A stretch of DNA of 56,864 nt from a virus. The stretch lies in IMG/VR virus record IMGVR_UViG_3300028392_000077, positions 1 through 56,864 of that record. One strand, written 5' to 3'. A model generated the notes under the pieces. That model saw only the letters and a list, made by a program, of their open reading frames with translations, was not told where the DNA came from and did no database searches. Position 1 is the first letter of the stretch, and the number at the start of each line of letters is the position of its first letter. The position numbers and the translations under genes are program-made. Positions 29,544 to 38,150 of the stretch are shown here, one piece after another.

Positions 29544-32513
29544 TTAATCTACTATTATTATTTTGCCATCTTCGGTTGAAATACTTAATTTGTTTTCTGT
29601 TGTTAATTCAGGAATATAATCTATACCTATTTTGCCATATAACATCACTTGTGTTTGGGCAATCATCTTTCTATTGACAGACATTTTTGTGTTTGCCGAG
29701 GTCTTTGGCAAATTCACGTTCAGATATATTTTGCCGTTTTCATAATCAACTGTTGTGACAGTATATATTGGCGTTTCTGTTTTGAATAATATACCATCTT
29801 CAGTTAATAATTGAAATGATCCATTTTCAATCCATAAATTACCACTAGGATATGGATATGATTCCATTTTTATAAAATCACCAGCATAAACAATATCTTT
29901 CAATGGATATTGAGTATTACTATATTCACCATTATTAATTATGTCATACGAATTCGTGATCTTATTAATATTTATTACGTTCGAACCAGCTGTAGTTGCA
30001 ACATATGCTACATTTGGATATGTTAACCATGTATTTGTCGCTAACGTTATTTGATTATTGACTGTATCTAAACCAATAATTTCAGATATAACATTAGGTC
30101 CGTTCGTTGGTGTTATTTCAATAATCGTATTCTGAATATTGGGTTGATCGACAAAAATAAATTGTGATAAGTCCGTACCCTCAGGTAAATTATTGAAACT
30201 GACAATGTTGTTTGATATATTGTCAAAATCCGTCACCATAGATATTGATGACTGATTATATCCAGTATAATTATGGAGTGACTTTCCTTGTAATGTGGAT
30301 TGAGTCATGTCCATTTTAAAATGATCATTACTCTTCATCACATACTCACCGATAACTTTCATACCGGAAGGATGTAATAAATTCATCAGTACAGATCTAT
30401 ATTTTGCAATTTCTTTTTCTACTTTCAGTCTGTATGTGAAATTGTTGTATATGTCACTTTGAAGTACACTATAAGAACTTGGTTGACCTGAACTATTTAA
30501 ATATTCCTGTCTAGATATAGTAAGTCCATTTAGGAACTTTGCTTTTGCCTTTGCTTTACCATTACCATATGTCTTTACTCCGGTTGAATCGTATTCTGGA
30601 CTTCCTGGATATAAGTTATTTTCGGCATATCCAGTGTTTGCCATACGCAACACAATATTTTTATTACTGATGCATAATGGTAAATTTGGATCTGGTTTAG
30701 TGTTATAATCAAAAACCCGTAGATAATAAACCGATTTTGACTGATCGAAATCAGGAATAGCTAAAGTTATAGAACTGACGTTTGCTTTATAAGATGAAGA
30801 TTCTAAACTATTACCTTGAAATACAATGTCACCTTCAATAGGTAAAGTGCCGGTGGATGTGTCTGAACCGCCATGAAATATTCCGCTTCCCACACTGGGA
30901 GGAAGATCGTATCCTGTGTTTGATACTAATATATCTTGAACTTTGAGTGAAATCCATGGTTCAGAGATGTAGTCCTGTCCGGGATCAGTTATCGTTATTG
31001 CTCCGATTGATCCTACTAAGTTTACAGTCGCAGATAATTGTGCGCCATCTCCTAGAATGCCAGAAATCTGAAGTGAAGCATTAGATGCTTGATTATTGGC
31101 CGAATTTACAATTAAAGATGGTACACTTTCCCTGGTGTAACCCATCCCGCCCAATTTATAACCCTCGGATGGAATATAAGATGCTGAAGTTATTGCACCA
31201 TTGGTGGCCACATTTGTGACTTTTGCATTTGCGCCGGCACCTCTACCACCAACAAATTGAATAATATCATTTATTTGATATCCTGTTCCACCATTTAATA
31301 CTTTAATCGGTCCAAGAATTCCTATATTATATAAGTTTTCCTGGACATCATTATCTCCAAGATAACATGCTGTCGCTGTAATTGGTGGAACAACATATAA
31401 ACTTGATCCTCCATCTAAAAGAAGAATTGATGATATTGGATGAGTTTCTATTTGTGTGAATGTTAATGCATCAATTAACTTTGTAGATGCATTTGCATTT
31501 GCGATATTTGCAAAATGAAAGTTACTCGCTCCTAATTTAATTCCTTGTTTGAATACAATAGTATCCGTAGCAACATCTATAATTGAAGTATTCGTCGGAT
31601 CAGGATCAATGGAAGCAAGTACTGCTTGAGCTCCGTTTCCATTAATAATATTAATTTTTGTGTTGGGATATGTATAACCTGCGCCACCATTATCAACATT
31701 AATATTTTGGATCGATCCTGTTGTTGTTGATCCAATTACAGCTGAAGCACCTTGAGCATTTTTAATGTTGGTATTCAAACCACCATAAATGACAACAGGA
31801 TCACCTACACGATACAATAAACCTCTGTTGTTGGGATCTATTGTTATTTCACTAATCTGGCCAACAAGAACAGCTGAGAGTATTTTTCCATCAACTTCGA
31901 CAGGATTATTATTAATATCAACAACAGTAACTGTTTCTCCGGACTGAAATAGTCTCTCGATGTCAGATATAAAAGCTTCAGTTTTATCTCCCGATCTGAC
32001 AGAGTTTTCAACAACAGCAAAAGATTTCGATATCTCGCCAAATAACTTATAATTATTGATATTTAAAAAATTAGGATCAGTCGTTTGTAAACGAACACTC
32101 TTTACAGAAAACCATGTTCCTGCTGAGGCACGAAAAACAAAATCTTTATTATACTCAACGTCAAAATCAGAATCGTAAAGTATCTTGAATAGAAATTTAA
32201 AGGCAGAAGGAACCCCTTTAGATTGATATAATTCTTTAGCAAGTTTTAGTGTCTTGCTTTTATTTATCAATGTATCTTGAGGAAAATATTGCAAGAAATC
32301 ATTCGAGAAATATTCCATGAACTGACTTGTTGTTGAGTCAATATCCATATAAGATGGAATATTTTTAGAAAAATCAAGAACATTTCCTGATTTTTCCATC
32401 CATTGATAATATGCCTGCAAGAATTCGACAAAGGCATCGTAATTGGGATCATCCCTAATCCATTCGGGTATCTGAGATCGAACTAGGGTGGAAGTTTTTA
32501 CTATATTACTCAT
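29544..32513 (-). CDS. gp7: Baseplate wedge protein gp7-like
   Basis: This 989-residue protein is close to the length of T4 gp7 (1032). The N-terminus RSQIPEWIRDDPNYDAFVEFLQAYYQWME is the motif of large marine T4-like wedge proteins in this position. The middle has repeated GGAGYTYPN, GGTGYQIND and DPGQDYISEP beta units. Its ATG overlaps the TAA of gp6 (TAATG), showing tight coupling. In T4, gp7 joins gp10, gp8, gp6, gp53 and gp25 in the wedge. Assignment leans on order and size, since sequence identity with T4 gp7 is not evident by eye. Confidence 0.6.
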   Translation of the reverse strand: MSNIVKTSTLVRSQIPEWIRDDPNYDAFVEFLQAYYQWMEKSGNVLDFSKNIPSYMDIDSTTSQFMEYFSNDFLQYFPQDTLINKSKTLKLAKELYQSKGVPSAFKFLFKILYDSDFDVEYNKDFVFRASAGTWFSVKSVRLQTTDPNFLNINNYKLFGEISKSFAVVENSVRSGDKTEAFISDIERLFQSGETVTVVDINNNPVEVDGKILSAVLVGQISEITIDPNNRGLLYRVGDPVVIYGGLNTNIKNAQGASAVIGSTTTGSIQNINVDNGGAGYTYPNTKINIINGNGAQAVLASIDPDPTNTSIIDVATDTIVFKQGIKLGASNFHFANIANANASTKLIDALTFTQIETHPISSILLLDGGSSLYVVPPITATACYLGDNDVQENLYNIGILGPIKVLNGGTGYQINDIIQFVGGRGAGANAKVTNVATNGAITSASYIPSEGYKLGGMGYTRESVPSLIVNSANNQASNASLQISGILGDGAQLSATVNLVGSIGAITITDPGQDYISEPWISLKVQDILVSNTGYDLPPSVGSGIFHGGSDTSTGTLPIEGDIVFQGNSLESSSYKANVSSITLAIPDFDQSKSVYYLRVFDYNTKPDPNLPLCISNKNIVLRMANTGYAENNLYPGSPEYDSTGVKTYGNGKAKAKAKFLNGLTISRQEYLNSSGQPSSYSVLQSDIYNNFTYRLKVEKEIAKYRSVLMNLLHPSGMKVIGEYVMKSNDHFKMDMTQSTLQGKSLHNYTGYNQSSISMVTDFDNISNNIVSFNNLPEGTDLSQFIFVDQPNIQNTIIEITPTNGPNVISEIIGLDTVNNQITLATNTWLTYPNVAYVATTAGSNVININKITNSYDIINNGEYSNTQYPLKDIVYAGDFIKMESYPYPSGNLWIENGSFQLLTEDGILFKTETPIYTVTTVDYENGKIYLNVNLPKTSANTKMSVNRKMIAQTQVMLYGKIGIDYIPELTTENKLSISTEDGKIIIVD

Positions 32514-34597
32514 TATTGAGCCGTTACATTAACGATTATTGCGTTTGGATCTAATGTATCTAGTGTTATTATAGTATTATACGTTGATGTTATTATTTGT
32601 GACTTTGGTGTTGCAGTAATAGATAATTGTCCCAACGGATTATTAATATCAACAGGATTAAAATTGATTAATGATACAATGCCTTTTTCGTAATCAATCG
32701 TGCCCGCTGAATTATTTAATATAGTTTTTATGTTGTTATAATTATAATAGTATGTGCGAAGTAAACCATTACTTCCTATCAATACAGGTATGGCTGCAGC
32801 ACCAGTTCCTGTTGTATCATTGGACGCGGGTGTTATTGTAACAACTGCGTATGTATAATTATTACCAGATGATGTCAACTGAATGGAGTTTATTGTTCCA
32901 TTATTGGTATTAATTATGGCTGTAGCTGCAGCTCCAGCTCCATCACCGGAAATTGTAACAGTTGGTTGAAATTGATAACTATAACCAGGATTAATCAATG
33001 AGATGTTTTGAATTCCACTAGTGGAAGAAGGAATTTCTTCGATATAAACACCACTGATATTTTTTACTGTTATGGGATCGTAGAATGTCAGAGTTGGTGA
33101 ATTTTCAATTCCACTGGTGTATATCCCTCTTTCTAATACTGAATTATAGTGCAAATTGTAGGTCGTTGCGTCCGTTAGATTAGGATATATTTTCTTTTGT
33201 AATTTGAGATTTATGTCACTCGTAATAATTGATGGATCAGCTGTTTTAATTGCTATAGAAACATCCGTAGATGAGAGTGTGGAATTAAAGGTATTTAAAT
33301 TATTTGCAGCATATCTATTGATAGCTGTTTTAACAATTTGTGAAATCTCTGATGATGTATAATTTGTAAGTTTTGGATTATACCGAACATCAACAGACAT
33401 GGTTATAAATGTATAATCCGGATCCACTATTGTTGGTTCTACAGTAACAACAGATATTGGTTTTAAGACTTTTGTGATAAGTTCCTTTTTTTGTGTTTGA
33501 GTTATACTTAAAGCTCCCTTTGGTTTAAGACACACAAACACTTGTCCATAGATTGGAGGATCATTCTCCTCACCACCCCAAACATTAACCGCATCAAAAG
33601 AAACTCCTAGTGTGTTTTGATTGATCAATGTGATATAGTCGTCTTTTGTTACTGCTCTGTTCTGTGCTGAGAATGATTTTGGTGCTTGATATTTTATAGA
33701 GTCGATGCTTTCCTTTTCTTTTCCTCTTGAAGCTGCTGCATAAGGATATATGGAAACACCCGAATAGTTGTTATTGATGGAGTCTAGTAATACGAAATTA
33801 TTTGCACCAGCAGATGAAGTTCCTTGTGTTACAATATAGGTTACTGTAATAATATTGCCGTCAGTTAATTGTTTACCTAAAATTCCATCACCAAATTTTA
33901 ATTCATAATTCCCGGTCAGAGATTCTTCAATAAAATATACTTTACTTGTACCATCAAGAGTAATATATGATTCTGCTTTATTGTAAATATCATAACTTGA
34001 ATTTGTTTGGGAAACTTGAACTGATAATCTTATTGTAGAAATATCAATATCGGAGTCAGGTAATTCGAATACATAATTAGGATTTGATGTACTATCGACA
34101 GTAAATCTGTATTCCACAGGAATACCTTGTTTGAGTTCTAAGTTCGAAAAAGTTGCAGTACCACTAACCATATCTGTATTTACTGTTACCGAATCAACAG
34201 TAACAAAGTAATAGTTTGCACCATCAACCGATTCGGACAAAAAATTTGTATATGCAGGAAGAGTGAAACTTGTTGTATTTACTCCATTAAATACAACATT
34301 AGCAAAAGCAGTCGATGCAACAGATGACTGTGGAACATAATTCATCAATTTGGCATGTGAAACAACCGATGATCTTTGGAGTGCTGTATCCAAGAACATT
34401 TCATTTGATATCATGTTCAGATAGAACGCATTATATTGCGTGTTATATGAGAGTACATCGAGAAGAACTGATAGACCAGAACCTTCAAAGTTGTAATCCT
34501 TGAATGTGTCTTGACTTCTCAAATAAGTTTTGAGATTGTTTTTGATCGTATCGAAGTCGAGACCAACAAAATTAATTTGAGAATTAGCTCCGGCCAT
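32513..34597 (-). CDS. gp6: Baseplate wedge protein gp6 (Baseplate_J-like)
   Basis: This 694-residue protein (T4 gp6 is 660) has the characteristic N-terminus with IKNNLKTYLRSQDTFKDYNF, GSGLSVLLDVLSYNTQYNAF and YLNMISNEMFLDTALQRSSV, followed by KLMNYVPQS. This is the conserved core of gp6/baseplate-J proteins, which form the iris-like ring that joins wedges. GGAGAAATAIIN-type beta repeats extend the C-terminal region relative to the family core. It is the second gene after gp25 and is translationally coupled to gp7-like. Confidence 0.9.
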   Translation of the reverse strand: MAGANSQINFVGLDFDTIKNNLKTYLRSQDTFKDYNFEGSGLSVLLDVLSYNTQYNAFYLNMISNEMFLDTALQRSSVVSHAKLMNYVPQSSVASTAFANVVFNGVNTTSFTLPAYTNFLSESVDGANYYFVTVDSVTVNTDMVSGTATFSNLELKQGIPVEYRFTVDSTSNPNYVFELPDSDIDISTIRLSVQVSQTNSSYDIYNKAESYITLDGTSKVYFIEESLTGNYELKFGDGILGKQLTDGNIITVTYIVTQGTSSAGANNFVLLDSINNNYSGVSIYPYAAASRGKEKESIDSIKYQAPKSFSAQNRAVTKDDYITLINQNTLGVSFDAVNVWGGEENDPPIYGQVFVCLKPKGALSITQTQKKELITKVLKPISVVTVEPTIVDPDYTFITMSVDVRYNPKLTNYTSSEISQIVKTAINRYAANNLNTFNSTLSSTDVSIAIKTADPSIITSDINLKLQKKIYPNLTDATTYNLHYNSVLERGIYTSGIENSPTLTFYDPITVKNISGVYIEEIPSSTSGIQNISLINPGYSYQFQPTVTISGDGAGAAATAIINTNNGTINSIQLTSSGNNYTYAVVTITPASNDTTGTGAAAIPVLIGSNGLLRTYYYNYNNIKTILNNSAGTIDYEKGIVSLINFNPVDINNPLGQLSITATPKSQIITSTYNTIITLDTLDPNAIIVNVTAQ

Positions 34598-34645
34598 TTA
34601 TTTAACCTTTTGTTATTTTTCTTTTATTTAGTTTCGAAAAAAAGC

Positions 34646-34674
34646 TTGACAAAAATATTAACACAGTATATAAT
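34646..34674 (+). promoter_or_regulatory. Consensus sigma70 promoter, antisense to the baseplate operon
   Basis: On the plus strand, TTGACA (34646-34651), a 17-base spacer and TATAAT (34669-34674) form an exact sigma70 consensus in the 100-base gap between gp25 and gp6. It points against the minus-strand late operon. A start of transcription near 34681 would produce RNA antisense to gp25 and genes beyond. Just downstream is a possible 15-codon frame (MSYQKNIILIFLILN) starting at 34679. Confidence 0.7.
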
Positions 34675-34697
34675 TACTATGTCTTACCAAAAGAACA

Positions 34698-35093
34698 TTA
34701 TCTTGATCTTTTTAATATTAAATTGACAGCTGTCGGTTCTGTTTTGTTTCCAATATATACAAATAGAGATACTTGATATCCGTTTTGGTCCGGATATGCA
34801 GTAACATCCAGACTAGCTATTGTTGCCCTTGGTTCCCAGTTGGTAATTACTCTGGTAATTTCATCTTTAAGTAAATTTCCAGTTAATCCGGTAATAGGTT
34901 CAAATAAAAGATTATCCACTCTTGAAGATAATGTAGGATTAAATAATCTTTCATATGGTTTTGTTAACAATAAATTTCGTATTGATCGAATTACTGCCTG
35001 TTCGTCATAACTGATAGATACGTCCTTTGTTGCTGGTTGAGGAGTAAATCTCAAGTCTATGTCTGAATAAAATCTTTGTCTTTTTGGTAACAT
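34698..35093 (-). CDS. gp25: Baseplate wedge protein gp25
   Basis: This 131-residue protein (T4 gp25 is 132) starts at ATG 35093 (MLPKRQRFYSDIDLRF); the open frame extends upstream but overlaps the PAAR gene. It shows the gp25/GPW family pattern YSDIDLRFTPQPATKDVSISYDE, AVIRSIRNLLLTKPYERLF, and ITRVITNWEPRATIASLDV. gp25 is the conserved wedge protein that starts sheath assembly and has a lysozyme-inhibitor-like EPR motif, seen here as WEPR. The upstream PAAR stop codon is two bases away. Confidence 0.92.
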   Translation of the reverse strand: MLPKRQRFYSDIDLRFTPQPATKDVSISYDEQAVIRSIRNLLLTKPYERLFNPTLSSRVDNLLFEPITGLTGNLLKDEITRVITNWEPRATIASLDVTAYPDQNGYQVSLFVYIGNKTEPTAVNLILKRSR

Positions 35094-35095
35094 TT

Positions 35096-35398
35096 TTAAC
35101 CTGCCAAAACGTTTGGTGATCCTTGACCCACAGCGGTACACACAGGTCCCACTATATCTCCCACTCTCCCCACTCCTAATCCCGAAGCTCTGACCATTAA
35201 TGATCCCACCAATATTGCTGCAATGTGAGTCACACACGGTGGTGTTCCGCCAGTGGGTATTAGATGAGGACTATTTGTGTGTCCTTGGCAACTTACAGGA
35301 ATTCCACTAATTCTCACCAAAGGATTTCCTTGCGATCTTACCATTGGTGAACAGTGAGGAATATCCGATGCACCAACAAATGTAACTGGACTACCCAT
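35096..35398 (-). CDS. PAAR-motif spike tip protein
   Basis: This protein of about 100 residues contains the PAAR-type pattern of short Pro/Ala/Gly/Cys/His motifs (MGSPVTFVGASDIPHCSP, CQGHTNSPHL, PPCVTHIAAILVGS). It should fold as a sharp cone with a metal-binding tip on the gp5 beta-helix needle, like T4 gp5.4. Two in-frame ATGs exist (35404 and 35398). The second is preferred because AAAGGA lies six bases upstream. The start overlaps the end of the preceding gene. Confidence 0.88.
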   Translation of the reverse strand: MGSPVTFVGASDIPHCSPMVRSQGNPLVRISGIPVSCQGHTNSPHLIPTGGTPPCVTHIAAILVGSLMVRASGLGVGRVGDIVGPVCTAVGQGSPNVLAG

Positions 35399-35660
35399 TA
35401 TCATTCCTTTGTTGCGAAACTTTTGGTTTTCGTATTTCTATCGTTCTATTTGCTTTAGAATATGGTCTGGTTTCCCTACTCGTTAATTCCTGCATCATCA
35501 TAGGAAAAGAAGAAATATATGCGTGTTGTTCTTCTGTGTGTGGTGGTTCAGGATATTCCGGATCAAATTTAACCAGATAATCAAAAGATTCCGGAACATC
35601 TTCCATTCTTTCGTATGTAAATTGTTCTGAATCTATTAGTATTGTGAATGTATTTGCCAT
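35391..35660 (-). CDS. Conserved small protein between spike and PAAR genes
   Basis: This 89-residue protein (MANTFTILIDSEQFTYERME, EEQHAYISSFPMMMQELTSR, RPYSKANRTIEIRKP) lies between the gp5 beta-helix gene and the PAAR gene. It is acidic in the first half and basic in the second. Small proteins of this kind occur here in related phages, but no function is known. An assembly or tip-loading role is possible from position only. Confidence 0.55.
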   Translation of the reverse strand: MANTFTILIDSEQFTYERMEDVPESFDYLVKFDPEYPEPPHTEEQHAYISSFPMMMQELTSRETRPYSKANRTIEIRKPKVSQQRNDNG

Positions 35661-35669
35661 TTTATTACC

Positions 35670-36806
35670 TTAGTTCAATTCTATGATTGTACCCTGAATT
35701 GCAACTGCTGCTGCGGCCGCAATATCTACACCAATACCCGAATGAATCGTTGTCGCAGCGCCAGATGTAACATCAATAACTCCACCTGCACTAATCTCTG
35801 TGCCACCAGTTGATGTAATATTAATATTAGCTAGAGAATCAACCGTTGTTATACCTGTAGAATAAATACCGACGGTGGTTAGAGCAGTAATTGATGTTGC
35901 CAAAGTGGATACAAGAGTAATCGTCGTTGCTGATGTGACTGTTGTTGCTAAAACGGAACCAAGAGTGAGGAATGCTCCTGCTGTGATCGTTGTTGTAAGA
36001 CCAGAAACAATTGTTGTCGCAAGACCAGAAGTCAGACTGACATTCACCCCGGCCGTGCCAATTATTGATCCACCCGCTACACCAATAATTGATGTTCCTG
36101 CTTCCATAAGAATCGCAGATGGTGTTCCCATCTCAATAGCACCAACAGTGTCTACTAACATTCCTAATCCGGGAACTATTCCACTAATTACATGAGGCAA
36201 AGGTTCACCTCCAGTCGCAGGAATTATCCCTTCCGCCATTATAGAACCTTGAATGCTCAAGTGACCACCTGCCGTTAGATTTCCCAGAGCACCAACAGTC
36301 CGTTGGCAAATAACGTCTCCACGAATGTTAACGTTGCCACTTTGTGTTATCTCATTGACAGATTCTTGTTCAATTTCATCGGCAGTGACATTGTGTGTCC
36401 CCTCACAGTTTGTTTTAAAGTCACCCTGTACAGTTAAATTGTAATTGCCTTTAACGGTGTGGTCCATGTCACCATCAACAAGGAGATGCATATTTCCCAA
36501 CACATGTAGTTCTGCATCTTTGTGTATGTTGACTGTACAACCGCCTTGAATGTCGACCACTTGATCTTTGATGACCAGATGAAAACCGTTACCTACAATT
36601 TTGTGTACTACATTACCCGTCGCTTGATATTCTTGAAATGAACCCTCACGGTGTTGTACTCTAATTCTTTCATTTCCTGGAGTAGAATCATACTCTTGAT
36701 AATGACCACATTCAGTCCCCTTTACTGAATTATAAGGAGATTTTGGTTTGCCTCTACCATATTTGGCATCACTGTCTGTGGGTTCGAATGTTGCGTCAGT
36801 TGTCAT
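35670..36806 (-). CDS. gp5: gp5 C-terminal beta-helix (membrane-puncturing needle)
   Basis: This 378-residue protein starts with a short lead (KYGRGKPKSPYNSVKGTECGH) and then the VgrG/gp5 needle signature TPGNERIRVQHREGSFQEY, NVVHKIVGNGFHLVIKDQ. A long series of eight-residue-type beta repeats follows (VTVQGDFK, NVNIRGDV, and Thr/Ala-rich steps such as TTTITAGAFLTLG). This is the trimeric beta-helix needle of the spike. There is no lysozyme domain and no OB fold. The OB fold is encoded separately at 37824-38150. Confidence 0.85.
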   Translation of the reverse strand: MTTDATFEPTDSDAKYGRGKPKSPYNSVKGTECGHYQEYDSTPGNERIRVQHREGSFQEYQATGNVVHKIVGNGFHLVIKDQVVDIQGGCTVNIHKDAELHVLGNMHLLVDGDMDHTVKGNYNLTVQGDFKTNCEGTHNVTADEIEQESVNEITQSGNVNIRGDVICQRTVGALGNLTAGGHLSIQGSIMAEGIIPATGGEPLPHVISGIVPGLGMLVDTVGAIEMGTPSAILMEAGTSIIGVAGGSIIGTAGVNVSLTSGLATTIVSGLTTTITAGAFLTLGSVLATTVTSATTITLVSTLATSITALTTVGIYSTGITTVDSLANINITSTGGTEISAGGVIDVTSGAATTIHSGIGVDIAAAAAVAIQGTIIELN

Positions 36807-37126
36807 TATCTTCCGCCTCTGTTATGATAATTCATTCTATTTTGAACTTTCATCATAAGATCCACTTTTCGTTGAATTTGTTCTGGATTTAACGCAGTCG
36901 AAATGACGTTTTCCAGATGTTCAGATTTGTCCATAATATGCGATTTTATACCTTCCAATTGACTTAAAAAGTCAGGATGAGGTTCTGCATTGGGATTTAA
37001 TTCAGACGCAACATTTATCTTTGATGCATCATACAGATTGTTTGTATGATTTTGAAGTTCGTTTAGAGAATCCTCCAAAGAACTTATATTACTCATTAAT
37101 AATTGAACTTGTTTTTCTGCACTCAT
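36806..37126 (-). CDS. Small hub-region protein with coiled-coil potential
   Basis: This 106-residue protein (SAEKQVQLLMSNISSLEDSL, NELQNHTNNLYDA, and a basic end MKVQNRMNYHNRGGR) has predicted long helices. Its ATG is coupled to the upstream gene (TAATG at 37126) and its end abuts the gp5 needle gene. It lies between the two gp5 parts, so it may be a spike assembly or adaptor protein. No family is recognised. Confidence 0.55.
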   Translation of the reverse strand: MSAEKQVQLLMSNISSLEDSLNELQNHTNNLYDASKINVASELNPNAEPHPDFLSQLEGIKSHIMDKSEHLENVISTALNPEQIQRKVDLMMKVQNRMNYHNRGGR

Positions 37127-37815
37127 TATACTTTAGCCTTTATTGCTGGTGGTTTCACGTTATAGTTCCCTGATGTTGATACCATTGGTATGCCTGTTCC
37201 TGATAATCCTTTTGTTGCGTTTATATCTGATAAACCTTGAGATAAACCAGAACTGAAACTACTACCAATACCGGAGGCATACTTGGTGACTCCAGCAGTT
37301 AACTCTTTCAAACAATTTGCAACAAGTTGTGCCAATCTGGCAGGTATACTTGCAATGAAAGCAACAAATTCTGCTATGGCTTTTATCCATGTTTGAATTT
37401 CTTTGATCAAATCAGTCATTTTTTTAACATAACCTTGTAATTCTTTGATCATCATCTTGATCGATGCGATCCAGTTATTGACTTGATCCACGATCGGAGC
37501 AAAGAACTCTTTTGCTATTTTGTATGCCCATTCTTTGAGTCTGATTGCCTCAGCTTCTGGCCACAACTTCAATCTAGAATTCAATTTATTCATCAAATTT
37601 GGCAATTTGATAGGACAACCGGCAACAGGAATCAAGTTATTCAATTCTGTCATGCTGTTTTTGAGTACACCTTGTGAATTTTTGGGAAGAGATGCACCAT
37701 CATCCTGTGCAGTAACCGAACTATTAGTTCCTTTCGGTACTTTTGGAGGATTTGTTTCTGTGGTTTTACCACCAGATGAACTTGTTTCCGCTAAGTTTGG
37801 ATTATCTGCAGCCAT
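37126..37815 (-). CDS. Hub-region structural protein, helix-rich
   Basis: This 229-residue protein has a disordered N-terminus (residues 1-50, rich in Ser/Thr/Pro/Lys), then PVAGCPIKLPNLMNKLNSRL and about 100 residues of amphipathic helix (KIAKEFFAPIVDQVNNWIAS, IKEIQTWIKAIAEFVAFIAS). A Gly/Ser-rich end follows. It sits between the gp5 OB-fold gene and the gp5 needle gene. In T4 this place in the gp5 chain is held by the lysozyme domain, but there is no lysozyme motif here. Its function is unknown. Confidence 0.55.
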   Translation of the reverse strand: MAADNPNLAETSSSGGKTTETNPPKVPKGTNSSVTAQDDGASLPKNSQGVLKNSMTELNNLIPVAGCPIKLPNLMNKLNSRLKLWPEAEAIRLKEWAYKIAKEFFAPIVDQVNNWIASIKMMIKELQGYVKKMTDLIKEIQTWIKAIAEFVAFIASIPARLAQLVANCLKELTAGVTKYASGIGSSFSSGLSQGLSDINATKGLSGTGIPMVSTSGNYNVKPPAIKAKV

Positions 37816-37823
37816 TTTTTATC

Positions 37824-38150
37824 CTATGTATTTTTACCATTTATGGTCTTATCTTTTATATATGGAAGTACTCCCATCATCACCGGAAACTGTGCATTTT
37901 CGCCGTCCATAAAGAAACCTACAACCCAATCTCCAATTAACGGTGCTGTCCATTCAAGTGAATTATTTACTGGAAACAGTGCCATAGACCAAGGCAAATC
38001 ATCCGATGGTAGTAAAGATGTATTTTCTGTATGCCAACCAAAAATACGAACCTTACATCTTCCCATGGCCAATGGATCAACTCTCTGTTCGATCACACCG
38101 ACCCACCAAATAAAACCACTCATACCAATAAAATTATCCTTGTCTATCAT
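37824..38150 (-). CDS. gp5: gp5 N-terminal OB-fold domain protein
   Basis: This protein of about 108 residues starts at ATG 38150 (MIDKDNFIGMSGFIWWVGVI); an earlier TTG would lengthen the overlap with gp27. The patterns GVIEQRVDPLAMGRCKVRIF, GWHTENTSLLPSDDLPWSMAL and PLIGDWVVGFFMDGENAQFP are those of the OB-fold that caps T4 gp5 and contacts gp27. In T4 this is fused to lysozyme and the needle. Here it stands alone, overlapping the 3' end of gp27 by 17 bases, with the needle on a separate gene at 35670-36806. Confidence 0.85.
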   Translation of the reverse strand: MIDKDNFIGMSGFIWWVGVIEQRVDPLAMGRCKVRIFGWHTENTSLLPSDDLPWSMALFPVNNSLEWTAPLIGDWVVGFFMDGENAQFPVMMGVLPYIKDKTINGKNT

